NCBI GenBank assembly: GCA_903772945.1
Contig: CAICTM010000052.1
Coordinates: 85,441-149,440, forward strand
Source: Seminavis robusta
Taxonomy: Eukaryota > Bacillariophyta > Bacillariophyceae > Naviculales > Naviculaceae
Direction of reading: 5' to 3'
Length of the DNA stretch: 64,000 nucleotides
The notes under the pieces: model-generated
What the model was told of the DNA's origin: nothing
Seen by the model: only the letters and a program-made list of their open reading frames with translations
The model's database searches: none
Shown here: positions 20,542-33,400 of the stretch, piece after piece
Layout of the letters: each line of letters starts with the position of its first letter
How positions within the stretch are numbered: position 1 is the first letter of the stretch
Translations under genes and position numbers: made by a program

Positions 20542-22425
20542 CTACGGCGGAGGCAAGTTTACGAGGGAGGCAAACGTAATGGGTAGCCGCGTCACATCTT
20601 CTTGTTCGTTTCCTGCCGGACCAGTAAATTCCCCGTCTTCAGATTCTTCCACATCACTGAGCAACCCTTGATCTTCTTCTTCTACGTGTTGATTTCGTTC
20701 GTGTTGGTAGAGTGAGTATTGTTGCTTATTGGGCGACGTTGTACTGATGAGATGCTGTAGCAATATTCCTGCACTGGCACTATCCCGACTCATGCTCTTG
20801 AGACTTCGTCGTTGTTTCTTTCGTTCGAGTTCGTGAATGTACTCGTCATCTTCTGGATCGGGTAGATTGTCGGCCGACAGATATGCGAAATAAGCCAAAA
20901 CTGCCGCGAGCAAGTAGGGCCATCCCGGCAGCATGGAATGTTCACTGAGTGTCATGAGACTTCCAAATACGAGTGGTCCGATTCCTTCGGTCAATGCCTT
21001 GACTCCATTAATGGCTCCGAGTGCTTCTCCCACGGCCTCTGGTGGGACACTGCCACTGACGAGTGAACTGAGGGATGGGTATACCAAATTGGCAAACATG
21101 GAAAACACGGTGCAAAGAAATAGATGCCATCCTTCGTACGCCAATCCCAACACGACGCACTGCAATAGGAATGCGATTAATCCGAGTTTTGTGGATTGTT
21201 TTTCTCCTAGCATGGGTACAATGATTCTGACGAGGACGGCTTCAGCGACCATGGTACACAATCCCAGAGCGGACATGAGTTCTCCGAGTCGTTCGGGTGA
21301 TAGATGGAATCGTTTGACGGCATATACGGATAGAGTGGAAATGATGGCCCACAATCCAGTGTAATAGAGAAATGCGACCTTTCCGACATTTCTTAGAAAT
21401 GGATCTACAGCCATGAGCCGTAGTGTATTCCAGGGTGACCATACATTGTGACTGGGATCGGGTGCTTCTGTTGGTGTTTGTTGTCGTCTTAAATTTTGGA
21501 TTGGGTTCCAGTGTGCTTTCGCAATATCCTTTTTGGATTCTGGCAATACAAAGTAAATGTAGAGCAGATCTAGGACGGTGAAGAATAGGGAACACAGAAA
21601 TACGTAGTGTGTATTGGATTGTGCGAGATATCCTCCCGCCATGGGTCCAATGGTGAATGATAGCCCAAAGGTTGCCAATGCGAGTCCATAAGCGGAAACG
21701 CGTTCATCTTGCTGGTGTACCGTGTCCGAAATGTATGCAAATACCAGAGTGAATGTGGATGAGAATATTCCTGACAACGCCAATAGTACCACAAAGGTGG
21801 TGATGGCTCCTTGTTGAGTGGTTTGCATCTGCATCCAATTTTGTTGTGGTTGATCTGGATCTGGATTTTGGTCCAATAAGTGCTGCCAAAAGGTGGAATT
21901 TGAGTGATTGGTTGAGGTTGATGTGTCATTGTCATTGTCATTGTCATTGTCATTTGTGTCCCAAGCAAACAATGCTAGTGAACATACAGGAGCACAAGTC
22001 CCCAAAACAGTGATGAAAAGACAGATTTTTCTGCCAATGACATCAGAAAGTTTTCCAAAGAATGGACAAGCCACAAAAGCCAGTAAGCCTCTGACACAAT
22101 CAGCACTTCCCAGTACCAGATAAACCTTATCCCCATACTGTTGCAGTAGAATGGAGGGTAGCACAGCCCTGGTCAATGCCAATGCCAAAAACTCCAATAG
22201 TAGAACTGGTAGCACATAGAGATATTCCCATCTCTTCTCTTCTGATCTTTCTTCTTCTTCTTCTTCTATTTCTATAAATCTTTGATTATCTCTAGAAGCT
22301 CCCAAAGACATGGAGGGAATACCTGAAGCTGCACCTGAAGCTGTTGGAGTTGGAGTTGGAGCTGGAGTTGGGGTATCTATACTAGTGCCTCTGGATGTGT
22401 TGTTGATGGATACTGAAAAGGACAT
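20542..22425 (-). CDS. Major facilitator superfamily transporter, 627 aa
   Basis: A single-exon MFS protein read on the minus strand from a true ATG. After a disordered N-terminus with a (PT)n run and a Glu cluster come about 12 membrane spans. Motif A, GKLSDVIGRK, is at residues 124-133 between spans 2 and 3. An acidic Asp/Asn-repeat loop lies between spans 3 and 4. TLVFAYISDTVHQQDERVSAYGLALA and the following GPMAGGYLA resemble the tetracycline-efflux-like MFS14/HIAT1 group. A second conserved section, PSLSSLVSGSVPPEAVGEALG, is also typical of that group. The C-terminal 110 residues are cytosolic, charged and Ser-rich. Substrate unknown. It is divergent from the small membrane protein starting at 22968. 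Confidence 0.88.
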   Translation of the reverse strand: MSFSVSINNTSRGTSIDTPTPAPTPTPTASGAASGIPSMSLGASRDNQRFIEIEEEEEERSEEKRWEYLYVLPVLLLEFLALALTRAVLPSILLQQYGDKVYLVLGSADCVRGLLAFVACPFFGKLSDVIGRKICLFITVLGTCAPVCSLALFAWDTNDNDNDNDNDTSTSTNHSNSTFWQHLLDQNPDPDQPQQNWMQMQTTQQGAITTFVVLLALSGIFSSTFTLVFAYISDTVHQQDERVSAYGLALATFGLSFTIGPMAGGYLAQSNTHYVFLCSLFFTVLDLLYIYFVLPESKKDIAKAHWNPIQNLRRQQTPTEAPDPSHNVWSPWNTLRLMAVDPFLRNVGKVAFLYYTGLWAIISTLSVYAVKRFHLSPERLGELMSALGLCTMVAEAVLVRIIVPMLGEKQSTKLGLIAFLLQCVVLGLAYEGWHLFLCTVFSMFANLVYPSLSSLVSGSVPPEAVGEALGAINGVKALTEGIGPLVFGSLMTLSEHSMLPGWPYLLAAVLAYFAYLSADNLPDPEDDEYIHELERKKQRRSLKSMSRDSASAGILLQHLISTTSPNKQQYSLYQHERNQHVEEEDQGLLSDVEESEDGEFTGPAGNEQEDVTRLPITFASLVNLPPP

Positions 22426-22967
22426 GGTGGGTGTTGTTTAGTTGAATGAATTCAATAGATGGATGGATAGATAGATAGATGGATAGTAGTAATGAAGGTC
22501 CAATGCCAATGCCATGGGTCCACTAAAAAAATTAATGGCGCTGTCTCAATCAATGAATGAGTTGGTTCGAGTGTGGATCTTTCGTGTGGAGCCAATTAAT
22601 TAATTCGTGGAAGCTCCCCCGATCAAAACATTTTCTATCCCGCTTCGAAACTAACGGTACTCAAAGCAAACATATTGCCTTGTATGAATCCACGCTGCCA
22701 CGATGATCTCTTTTGTTCGATTGGGAACGATGACAGTCGAATTGAATCGAATCTCAATCGCGTGACAGTCGAATCTTGAACGCACCACAACCACAGCAAT
22801 CAGCGATAGTGACAGAGATATAGTCGCAAGAATAGAAGCGATACCGTTCTGAACCGCATCGCCACCAATACTGTAGTTAGTTGCCTTCTATCACTTAGCA
22901 ACTATGCATATGCATACCTGTACCGTGGCTAGCTAGCTAGTAGATACTGGTAGATAGACAGCATATC
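22426..22967. promoter_or_regulatory. Shared spacer of a divergent gene pair
   Basis: This 542-base spacer lies between the start codons of the MFS transporter (minus) and a small membrane protein (plus), so it should hold both promoters. It contains short GGATAGAT repeats near 22460-22485 and a (GCTA)n palindrome cluster near 22930. No TATA-like box can be assigned. Confidence 0.45.
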
Positions 22968-23483
22968 ATGAGATTAGACGTGAGTAGTACGACGGCAACC
23001 GCAGTGATTGCTGTGGCTGTGTCGGCTACCATTTGGTGGCAACTTGCAAAACAAAATCAAAATCAAAAACAAGAGCAAGGAAAACAAAGACAAAATCACA
23101 CCGTGGAAAAGCCAGAACCCAAATCTTCAAAGGCAGCTGATATCGATACCAAAGCTGACCAGGACCTTAAGGTTGAAAACACTGCGCCTGATCTTGTGCA
23201 GCGGATATCAGTCATGGACGAAAGTGGTCAAGAGCAGACATGGGTTTCCAAGGCCACCATTACTACATGTACCCACAGGACCAGCCTCACAAGCACCACA
23301 AGCACCACCAGTACCAGTACCACTATGCATACCAAGGAGGACCAACCGCCTTCACCGAGATTGAAGGAAGACGATGAGAAAAAAGAAGAGGCGGAGCTCC
23401 AAGAAGAGTTCAAAAACTTCAAAGCTTCCGATATTCCTGACTTTACTATTCAATTGGATGAATCCGATGATGACATGTTCTAG
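22968..23483 (+). CDS. Small membrane-anchored hypothetical protein, 171 aa
   Basis: A true ATG opens a 171-residue protein. Residues about 8-27 (TATAVIAVAVSATIWWQLA) form a single hydrophobic segment that could be a signal anchor. The rest is highly charged: a Lys/Gln/Asn stretch, a (ST)n run from repeated ACCA/AGTACC triplets, then an acidic coiled-coil-like section (DDEKKEEAELQEEFKNF) and a strongly acidic end, DESDDDMF. No family recognised. Composition and codon use look like the neighbouring genes, which is why I accept it; it could also be part of a longer gene with unseen exons. Confidence 0.6.
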   Translation: MRLDVSSTTATAVIAVAVSATIWWQLAKQNQNQKQEQGKQRQNHTVEKPEPKSSKAADIDTKADQDLKVENTAPDLVQRISVMDESGQEQTWVSKATITTCTHRTSLTSTTSTTSTSTTMHTKEDQPPSPRLKEDDEKKEEAELQEEFKNFKASDIPDFTIQLDESDDDMF

Positions 23484-24623
23484 CTACCGGTAGCTAGCTA
23501 AGAAGAGTAGGTACACTAGTACTCAGTACTCAGTAAAATATAGAAAGACCTTGCAATTGCGGCCGATGAAAGATTTGCCAGCGTTTGTTCTTTCCCGTTG
23601 AGCTCCGTTTTATACATTGTAGTTGGATAGCATTTTCTCCAGCCAAATAGCTTGATGGTTGTACCCTACCGGTGCCGGTACCAGTACCATACAGGTACAG
23701 GCAAGGGCAGAGGCTGTGCAGAACTGAAGAGCATTTAATTTTGTTGAGGCTTGTTCCTCGAACTGGCTGAGGAGGGATGTATACCGGTGGTACGTAGGTT
23801 CCTCTATTGCAGGCGCAGACGAGGAGGGGTGATACTAGTCCTAGTAGTCCAGGATGAAGCCAAATTGCCATTCTAACAACTGAAACACTAGACCTGACTT
23901 CCCCGCTTTTGTGTGAGCCAGCCAAGAACTTGCTTCGACACTACTAGTATCACTTTTTCTGATCTGATACTCCCCCTCACGGCAATTCTGGAAAATCGTT
24001 CGCGCTTCCATGTCGCCCTCTTTCACTAATAAGGCACTTTTGTACCGGCACTCTAGTAGTGGTATCCACGCAGCTGATATCTTCAGGCTCTATTCGTCTC
24101 AATACGTTCTCCACCCTAGCGGTAATAGTACCAGTACGAGCTTCACGACCTTCAAGGCTTCTGGTTTTGCTTGCAACCAATTGTCTACATACATATATGT
24201 TCATCTTGTTGTAGAGTCACGACATCGCGTTGCTTCCGCGGACGTCGACGTTGATGGCCTGTACCGCTTTAGCGCTTTTAAAAGCAATCGTAACGATCTC
24301 CCGGGATGAAGAAGCTGGTGAATTGATTATTCCATGGCTTGCTCCTGAGCCTTCAATAAACGTTCTCAGTGTGCAGCATGTGAAATGCAAAGTAAAGCAA
24401 TCTCAGAAGCACAGCAGAGACCACGACCTTGTCTGCTTTGTACTGAATAGCGACTAGCTCCTAAAGAGCAAGTACACGTGTACTATACTAAAACTATGAA
24501 TAGAGTAGATATTAGAAGGATTGAAGTGATGGAAAGGGGTTTTCTAATGTTACAAGTTTTAATAAGTTTATCCTGAGTGTGTTGAGTTCAATACATGCAG
24601 ACATGAAGAAAGCAATGGAATGT
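23484..24623. other. Intergenic between convergent genes
   Basis: Holds only overlapping short frames (under 135 codons) without motifs, and many TACCGGTA, CTAGTACT and similar palindromes. Confidence 0.55.
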
Positions 24624-25046
24624 TTACTGAGCCAATCCTTGTGAGAAGAAGTCGATGCTGTTGCTGTTGCTGCTGCTGCTGATTTCTTGGCTGAAGAGAT
24701 CATCTTCGTCATCATCCAGAATGTCCAAGACATCACTGATGGTTGAAAGGAGCTTTTGCCGTTGTGTTTCTGGAGATTGGGGAGTCATTGGAACTACTGG
24801 AGCAGACAATGCCATCATCAATGCACCTTGTGTGGTCAGGCTCAGCAAGCTGGGGGTAGACATGGTGGTAGAAGCATTGGGACTGGTGGTGGAAGAAGCA
24901 GGAACACGGCTGCTGGCATCAGTTGGGAATGTGAGCTTGCTCATGGTATTGGTATTGGTATTGGTATTGGTATTGGTATTGGTATTGGTAGTGGGTTTTT
25001 TGGGTTGGCTCTCAGCGTTTGGAGTTTTGAAATTGTGAGCTTTCAT
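24624..25046 (-). CDS. Small hypothetical protein with (TN)n run, 140 aa
   Basis: The frame is open upstream to 25145, but the first ATG is at 25046, giving 140 residues. A (TN)8 run (residues about 19-34) comes from a hexanucleotide repeat (ATTGGT on the plus strand). A Ser/Thr/Pro-rich middle, with VVPMTPQSPETQRQ as a possible kinase-target section, leads to an acidic helix, LLSTISDVLDILDDDEDDLF, and a Ser/Asn tail. No domain is recognised. The acidic amphipathic end could be an interaction or activation motif, which is speculation. The repeat alone could keep a chance frame open, so confidence is moderate. Confidence 0.5.
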   Translation of the reverse strand: MKAHNFKTPNAESQPKKPTTNTNTNTNTNTNTNTMSKLTFPTDASSRVPASSTTSPNASTTMSTPSLLSLTTQGALMMALSAPVVPMTPQSPETQRQKLLSTISDVLDILDDDEDDLFSQEISSSSNSNSIDFFSQGLAQ

Positions 25047-28000
25047 CTCTGAGGTACCGGTAGGAGGTCCGGTAGGAGAGAGGAAATCAACCAAACGAAA
25101 CCGCAAAGGGGGAAATGACCCGCACAAAAGACACGACCATTCCAAATTTTGATGGTACCACTGGTCATGTACCGAAACTACAGCCCAGAGCTAGCTAGCC
25201 AGGCCAGAACCCAGAATGGAATCGAATCCTTTTCTTCCCAACAACTTCGCGAAGAAGCCTGCTGAGTATTCGCGTCCAGTTTTCAAAGAATGATGATCCT
25301 TATGTGAATCGAATTATTGGACTAGAGTAGGCCTTTTCTCACTGGCGGAGTGCCGACAAAAGTAAGGTACTAGTAAAAGAAGCTTCTGGTTTCTATTCTG
25401 GTTTCTCGAAACTAATTCCTCTATGCCCCTGTTAGTTCATCTGTTCCTCCAGAGGAAAGATGATGGCTTTATTTCTCGAAAAACTGCAATGTTCTAGTGG
25501 TGTTCTAGTACGACCAGCAGATGTGGGTTTCGAACTTTCGACGGCAATGGACAGTGGGTACCTATACATGACATGACCTTCATTGTACGTGTACTCCCAG
25601 ACTGGTACATACATCGTACTAGTACTTCGGTGGTTCAAAAGACAATTGACTTCAATAGGCTCTGCAAAATTAGGCTATGCAAGCAGTGACGCACCGTTTT
25701 GGTCCTAAATGAAGTCTTTCCATTCAACAAAAAGACACGGAAAAGACTGCATTATTGCAATTGAGGAGTACCCAGTTAGAACTGGCTCCTTACGTCCTTT
25801 ACCAGGTACAGTGTAGTACCGGAAGTTCGTAGCTCGTCACAAGCTCACACACAACTTCTTAGGACTCTAGCTAGCTAGCCGGTAGCTAGCCAGTGCTAGC
25901 TCACATCTACATGTGTTCGAACAATGTCATCGGCAGTCCACAGGCAACAGGCTGTTGCATGTCGCCTGGTTAGTGGCTATTGGTGCCAGGTAGCTACATG
26001 TAGTTGCGAGGTGGGTAGCGAACCAAAACAAATATCACAAAAGGCTACTCTAGTACAGTATACGGAGGACGTAGCCCTTGCCTGCAGGCCTAACTGCTAA
26101 GACTGGCTCGGTCGCGGCAGATAGATGATACAGCCATACATCATGTAATATTCGCCAGCTACTTGCCTTCCAAGTTCTGAAAACGTGCGAAAACAATCCA
26201 CCGTTCCTTGATCACTTGAGCAATTAAGCAATCCTTGAGGTGGTCACACCTTATTATCATAGTGTTACAACATCATGTACTAGTACATGTACTCTGCTCG
26301 CTCAGTCTCACATAATATAGCTCATAATATTCACCTGGCTGGAACTGCCTTGCGATGGAGTTCTCATTTGCTTCTGGCACTTTGTCCTTGATCCTTGAGC
26401 AAGGTCCTGTACCAGCGTAGCTCTGAGTCAGCATGGTAGCTAGCGGTACCAGCATGCATCGATTGGTTTGTCACTTCCCGATGCACCTGAAGCCCGAAGC
26501 ATCATTGTTAGGCTGTACTTTTCGTGGAACCTTTGCTGCATCCAAAGAGCAACTGCATCTGCCCCCCGAATGGAGGGAAGGTGATGAAAAGGTGCTGGAA
26601 GAGGCTCTTTGGATATCAAAACTATACTGGCACCATGAACAGTGGCAAAAAAGACAGAGGAGATCGCGTTGCTTCGGCAACCACTATCTCAGCCCACGGT
26701 CTTGTCAACAGCTAGCTACCGGCAGTCCCACTCCACCAACAATTCTGATGCAACAATGAAACCACCAAAAACGCACGACATTGTGGTTACAAGAATGTTC
26801 AAAAGAGCAGCCAACCTCTATTTCCAACGATTTTCCTTCAACTCACTTCTTCACGATTGAAGCAAGTATCGAAATCTTTTAAAAGGTGGTGCAGACAGCA
26901 GCATGGTAATTCTACCAGGCCCCTGGATGAATTTCTTTAGGAAGGTTCACGCCACAGGATGCTGGTATCTGACCTGGCACCAAACATCTTCTTCCCGAAA
27001 GAAAGTAATAATCTGGCGACCACCAGATCCAAGTCTTGCTTGGTTCTCATGGGGTCAGGAGTCAGGAGCGCCATGGCTGCTATGCGTTCTGCCCCAGCCA
27101 ATCCGCAATGGTATTGACATCTACAGCCAGTTTGGCTGACTAACAATGTTTTGCTTGTCCGCAACCATGACTTACTCCCCCGGTTCTGCCAATTGCTGTG
27201 CGTGGTGACTGATACACACTCCCTTGGCAACCGTGTCTATCCTTTGTCGAAGCTACTAAAGGCTGGCTGTGCATCCAACTAAGTTCAATGACAGTCACCA
27301 GTACAGCCTCATTTGAGAGATGTAATGAGTGACAGTCGAGTCTGAGTCTCTATGTCGTGATACCTGGATCTGCGCTGCGCGTAACGTGGGCCTGAGAGCT
27401 TCATGATTTCGTTCGCATCGAGTTTGCATGTACCATGTATCCCTTGGCTTCCAAGGAGATCCATCGGTTGTCTGCTCTGTGGGAATTATTGCCCTTGGCC
27501 ACGAACTTCGTTCAAAAGCAAGCGTGCTTGAATACTTGAGAGGGCTTGAAAGAGCAGCAAACAAGGTAACAAGGTGGAATTTATTGAGAGCTCCTGATGG
27601 GAGCGAATTGGCAAAGCAGTCCAGCAGCCACAATTCGGATTTGCGCCCGCTCACAAGAATTGCTTCCAGCCACTGAGCGAATCCAGCAAACAAACTGGAA
27701 GGTAACCGACGATTTCGTCAACACGTCAACACAGCCACATGAGCTGCCACATGCTTTGATCCTCCGTCCATGTAGGTGAATTCTTTTGTCAGCCACCAAT
27801 TTCTGCAAGGTTGAGCATTGCCCTCGCTCGTGCTGCCACGATGTGCCTCGTCAGAGGCAATCATGTCCCAGCTCTCAAGCTTTCCAAGGGTTGGGATGAC
27901 CGAGGTGCTCTTGATCTCTTCCACTAGTCTTCCTCCCTTGATCCTCCCTGCCCTCCTCCCGTGCCCCCCACTCCTTCTTTTGTCTGGATGTTGCCCTGCT

Positions 28001-28687
28001 TGTGCACTCGATTTTTTGGCTCGCGTTCCTGTATCCTGCCCTCCTCTCTCTGCACCCCATCCTGACCATTGTTCCCTCTAAGCTATAGTAACCCACATAC
28101 ACTACATTTCAAGGAGTCAGCGGTTGCATCCCTTTGGAGATAGAGAAATGTTCCGCTGTTCCGCTTTTTGACCTGAATGGCACTCGGCGCACATGCGCAA
28201 ATATCATTTGTGTTCCCACGCGCACGCCGAAATAATATCTGCACACATGCCAGTCGCGGTTCGCATCTCGTTGTACAGTTGAGCATGTATCGTACTGTAC
28301 CGGTACCGGTGGGAGCTCAATTGGGATGGCGGTTGGTTTGGTGTGGGGAGGGGAGGTTTTCAAAAGGATGTCAGCGAGGTCCAGGCTTAGGCAAAGAAGA
28401 GATGCAGTCGTCGTAGAAGGAGAGGTTATTAGAAGAAACACCGTCTCTTTTCGTTTCCCATGTAGTTGCCATCAAATCATCTCCGTTGGGGATTGATATG
28501 ATGGCAGCAGCACTCCTGTATTGAAAAGCGAAGTCGAGTGGCTTCGGTTCCAAGCTGCCATGGCGGACTCGAATCGAACCCAGCTGTTTGCTTCTGCAAC
28601 TTGCGACAGTGTCGGTATACTCACCCACAACAATGAAGTTAAACCATTCAACAATCTTCTGTCAATACTATCTTCGCTGATTCCAAC
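25047..28687. other. Gene-poor intergenic region, 3.6 kb
   Basis: No convincing gene. The longest frames (26433-26759 plus, 27295-27693 minus, 28109-28441 minus) are 100-135 codons, overlap in several phases and carry no motif I recognise. Spliced, non-coding or decayed genes cannot be excluded by reading alone. Confidence 0.5.
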
Positions 28688-29981
28688 ATGTCTGATGCTG
28701 TGCACCCGCTACCTGAGGTTGGAGATCCGCTCTTCGAGGAGAATCCCCAGATACGGAATATAGCTCCTTGTTTGACCTGGAAAATCCGTAAAATTAACAG
28801 AGAGTTTCCGAGTACGGGAGTCACAGCTCTAATGATCATTCAATTCCTCTTGACAGTTTACTATATAGTGGTAAGCGTACCAGTAGGTGTGTTGTTGGGT
28901 GTATTGCTTTGGCGCCGCAAGGTGAAGCTCACATTTCGGAGAACCTGTATTGTAGGGATTCTATTCGAATCTAAGCACGATGAACTCTTACTATGTTTGG
29001 CCCCCCACCGAAGACTCAGCGTGGGAAGAGATTGAGGATCTTGATGACCTTACGCAACTACTATACTTGGATAACTGGACCGTTCGATCAACTGAGAAGA
29101 CGTTCCAATGCGACAATCACACCTTTTTCATCGAGTGCTACGGTCCCAGGTATGCCAATGCTTCCTTGCCCATCTCGTCGTTCTCTTTTGAAACAGAAAA
29201 GTGCAGCTCCGACATGTACGGAGGTGATGGCTCCAACAATTGGATATGGAGCGCGGCCTTTATGGGAATACTTCCCGTATCAGTTATTTGCTTTACTCAG
29301 TTTGTTCTCAACCGGGGGCACTACAATCTGCTTCTTGGACTGGTTCAGTTTCGTGAAGTTGAGGGTGAAGCTCGTCCAATCAAATTCGGTGTGGCCTTCA
29401 CTCTGTTTTGCAACTTTTCCAAAAGTGGAGTGGCCATAATGAATACAGAACTGTGCGGTCGCTTTGCACAGGGTTACAAGGTGGACACAAGCCTGGGTGA
29501 AGCGATGGGCGTAATCAAGTTTTTGGCCGACTTTGTGATGCTGGCCTGTATGTTTGTGTCTGTGAATGTACCAATAATGCTGCTCTTTGTTTGGTGCATC
29601 ATGAGCTGCTGTTCCTCTGCCCGTGAGAGTACAGAGTGTATGGCGGGCTGGTGCGCCATGTGCAAGTGTCCAGCCGTCGTTGGATTTCGGATCATGCTCT
29701 TCTTTTCTGTCATTGCATCCCTTGTGGTCAGGATCTTCAGCTGGTCCAACATTGCTATAAACTTTGACTTGGAGTATCCTCAATGGTTTGCTGTGTCAAC
29801 GATTTCTTCGATTGATTTGGTTCTGTCTGGGGCCATGGATTTGTACCTTATCATTGAGAAGTGGTGCTGGAGAAAAACAATAGCTGTACGCAAACACGGA
29901 GGATCTCAAGATGGTCAGTCCGAGGACTATGACAAACAAGGCATTGCAGATGTCTCGGATGGAGAAGTTTTCCACGCGTAG
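28688..29981 (+). CDS. Multi-pass membrane protein of unknown function, two exons, 402 aa
   Basis: Exon 1 (28688-28870) and exon 2 (28956-29981) join in phase 0 across an 85-nt intron with GTAAGC donor and TTGTAG acceptor. The 402-residue product has a cytosolic N-terminus, a first span TALMIIQFLLTVYYIVG, and then a loop of about 100 residues with Cys and several NxS/T sequons (NWT, NHT, NAS), consistent with a lumenal or outside position. About five more spans follow (IWSAAFMGILPVSVICF, the FLADFVMLACMFVSV region, VGFRIMLFFSVIASLVV, and two others). Between the fourth and fifth is a Cys-rich loop, CCSSAREST and CMAGWCAMCKC. The tail is acidic. No transporter or receptor family recognised. 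Confidence 0.72.
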
Positions 29982-30458
29982 CAAGGATGCCAATTGCCAA
30001 TTACGGTACCAGGGTTCTCGGCATAGTCTGGCTAGAGCGAAAGATAAACTTGCAGCAGAAAGATCATTCACAATTCTACAATAAATAAACAGCTCTCACT
30101 GGCTTCAATGTCGTACGTCACCGACAAGGTAAAAAAGTAGGCTTTGTTCAAGGTTCAAGGCAATTATTAATACTGAATGATCCAGAATATAAACTGGCAT
30201 TGACGAGGTGTCCATTCAGAAATCCGGTTTAAGAACGATTCCTTCTTCACTTTCCCTTTAAAACCAAGGGGAGTAACCTTGTCGCATCTATTTAAATCTG
30301 TTTGTGGTCTATAGAATCCTATTTGTCACCAGAGTCATTCTGCTCTGGTTTTGGAGTTCTTTGGTCATTAGTGGCGTTCGTCCAAAAGTCTCCACTTACT
30401 TCTTTCGGCGCTCACAAATATTTTAGATTTCCTTTCATCAATCAATCAACCGAGCAGG
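29982..30458. other. Intergenic
   Basis: Spacer between the membrane protein and the cyclase gene, both on the plus strand. No ORF of note; it should carry the cyclase promoter and leader. Confidence 0.6.
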
Positions 30459-33400
30459 ATGGTCATTACCTCCGAGCAGCTATCGCAACAGCAGACTATT
30501 AATACCATGGCGACCAAGATGACGAAAGAAGGCCACTTTCAAGTTGACATTGACATTCCTCCAACCATTGAGTCCTGCGGTGGATCGCTTCACTCTGAGG
30601 ATGACTCTGAGCCGTTCGTTGACAACACTGAGGGTAACTTGTTCAGCGATGACTCTGAGAAGATAGCTAACGAAAACGAAAACAACGGTCCCATCTCCAA
30701 GCGTGACAAAGCCTTTGAAGGCAAATGGAAGGGACTCGTCTCATTCATGCTCTTTGCCAACGCGCTCATCATCACTGGATCTACCTATGCGTTCCTCAAT
30801 GCCAACGAACAGCAAGACTTTGTCGCCAGTGTAAGTACTGACGATCTTGTAGGATCGAATCCATGGGGCCACTGTGCGGTCCTTGACAGCTGACCGGACT
30901 GGCCTTAGAAATGGGTGGCAACTCACCCAGATAGACTAGCTAGACTAGCTAGCTAGAGAGGTTTGACCTTGCCAACCTTCCTGAAGCTAACCTTACCTTG
31001 CCTCTCCCTTACCTCTCCTTCCCCCTACCTCAATTGCGTTTCCTTGCATTGGATCAGTTTGAAAGACACGCTGGAGCCATTGTGGACAAGTGTCATTACC
31101 ACGCTAGCTCCGTGGCAGTCACATTTGAGAGTGTCAGTGACTCCATCACATCCTACGTCCATGATTCAGGATCACAGTGGCCCTTTGTCACGGTCAGTGA
31201 CTTTGAAGTGCATTCCATACATACGCGGGAAGCGTCCTTTTCCGAGTTGGTTGGCTTTGTACCGCTCATACCCAATGCAAGGCGCATGAAACAATGGGAG
31301 ACCTATGCAGCAGAACACGTCGACCAGTGGTTGACGGAATCGAGATTGACACAGGTCAAAGTCAACCCGGGGCCTCGTCCGGCAGTGGACAAGGACTCGC
31401 GAGAAAGTGGAGACAACGGCAATCGCACTGCAGTACCCGAAGCTGCCACTGCCACTGCCAGCAATGAAACAACCCGAATGCTCCAGCAAAACCAAACTGA
31501 TCAAACCCCACAGACTGCCACTGGACCTTTTGCGCCGATCTGGCAGCTTTCACCACCGCCAACCAGCAAGGAAATGATTGGATTTGATCTATTGACGCAC
31601 GACATTCTAGAGAGACTCTTGTTTGCCATGTGGGAGACTCAGAACATGGTCCTGTCGCCCGTCATGGATGTGTCCTTTCTGACAGAATGGACACCGAGGA
31701 ATAGCCAACAACGAGACTTGAACGCAACGTCACCGCGATCCGTGGTCTTTCAACCAATCTACGAAGAACACAACTTTCACGATGAGAATTCAAACATGGA
31801 GGCCCCTCGCCTCCAAGGTCTTTACTTTGGTGTCCTCGCTTGGGAATCGTACTTGGAAGGACTCGTCCCAGAGGGCGTCAAGGGGATCTATTGCGTCGTT
31901 CGCAACGATTGTGGGCAGGACTATACATTTGTAATCAACGGAAAAGACGCAGTGTTCATCGGAGAGGGAGACCATCATGATCCTCGATACGATGCAAATG
32001 AGGTCTCCACACAATTCTCAGAGTTAGAATATCAGGACCAATCCTCCTCGACCGAACAACCCATTGACGACAACTTTCATTGCAGCTACTCGCTCTCCAT
32101 CTACCCTTCCATTGAACTACAAGAGAATCAGCAGAGCTCCACGCCATTCTTCTTTACCATGATTGTGGGGCTCATCTTTGTTGTCACCTTCTTCTTCTTT
32201 CTGGGCTACTTGAAGCTTGCCGAACACCGTACCAAAAAGGTCGAAAAAGTAGCCAAAGCCAGTGACAAGATCATCTCGTCTTTATTCCCACAGAATGTCA
32301 AGAACGTTCTCATGAACGATGCGCAACAGGACGAGGCACAAACCAGAAGCATGAACACGACAAGCCATGGAGGGGGTGGTCTATCGTCGCAGGTCCAAGA
32401 GTTCTTGTCCAACGATGAAGAATCGGCATTTATGAGTGGTTCCATGGGCACAAGCTCCATGGCAGCTTCTTCATCTCGCATGCCAAATCCCTACCAGCAA
32501 TACAAGACCAAGCCCATTGCAAACCTCTTCGAAGAAACCACCATGTAAGTTCAGTTCAGAAGGACGCTTGTGCCTTCAATGCCCAGTCGTCTCACTGATG
32601 CCGCTGCCCGTGTCCTCTTTTATCTCTAGTTTCTTTGCTGACATTTCAGGTATGTGGTTCGGTCCCTGCGCTCCTCACCTCGATATCGACATCTATCGAT
32701 CTCGATTGTCGGCAATATGCTAAGTTCGTGTGACATTGTGCCCACTCAAAAATACATCGTCTCAATTTCCACACCGAATGTAGGTTTCACTGCCTGGAGC
32801 GCTACTCGCAGTCCTACAGAAGTGTTTGAATTGCTTGAATCGATCTACGGATGCTTTGATAGTAAGTTCCTTCCTTGATTCGTTTCTGGTTGTATCGCAG
32901 AGATTGGTCACTGACTTGCTGACATTCTTTCGTGCGCGTGTTCGTTCGGCTCAACCCAGAACTTGCGAAGAAAAGGCATGTGTACAAAGTCGAAACGGTA
33001 TGTAGCTCTTGAGGCAACCAGGTCAACTCCTTCATCGCTCTCGACTCGCTCCTTACGTCGTCCATCTCTTCATCTGATCCGTTTGCTGTTCTGCGAATGT
33101 TACTCGATGTATAGATTGGTGACTGCTACGTAGGTAAGACAGACACCGGAATGAGTCCATATTGGTTTGCTGGATTTGCTTTGTTATGGAATCTTACGCA
33201 AAGTTCCTGTCCAATCGTCCTTCGTCACGACGAATAATGTCACCACGTAAAACATGATAGCCGTGACTGGTAAGCTGTGCGGGGCCCACTCGTTCAACTG
33301 GGGAACCACAGGTCCACGCTCATATCTGACTACCATCCTTTCTTCGTTTCGCGCCTCTTGTTCTCCAGGCCTTCCCAAACCCAACAAACGACACGGTAAG

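Noticed and set aside
24655-25052. Plus-strand frames with Val-Leu and Gly-Ile runs
   Set aside because: Complements of the (TN)n hexamer repeat; hydrophobic dipeptide runs are artefacts.
26433-26860. Frames around 26.5 kb as a possible gene relic
   Set aside because: Short protein-like stretches, but three phases compete and no family is recognised.
28560-28590. Second tRNA B-box-like string (GGGTTCGATTCG on the minus strand)
   Set aside because: The flanks do not form a T-stem and no cloverleaf is possible.
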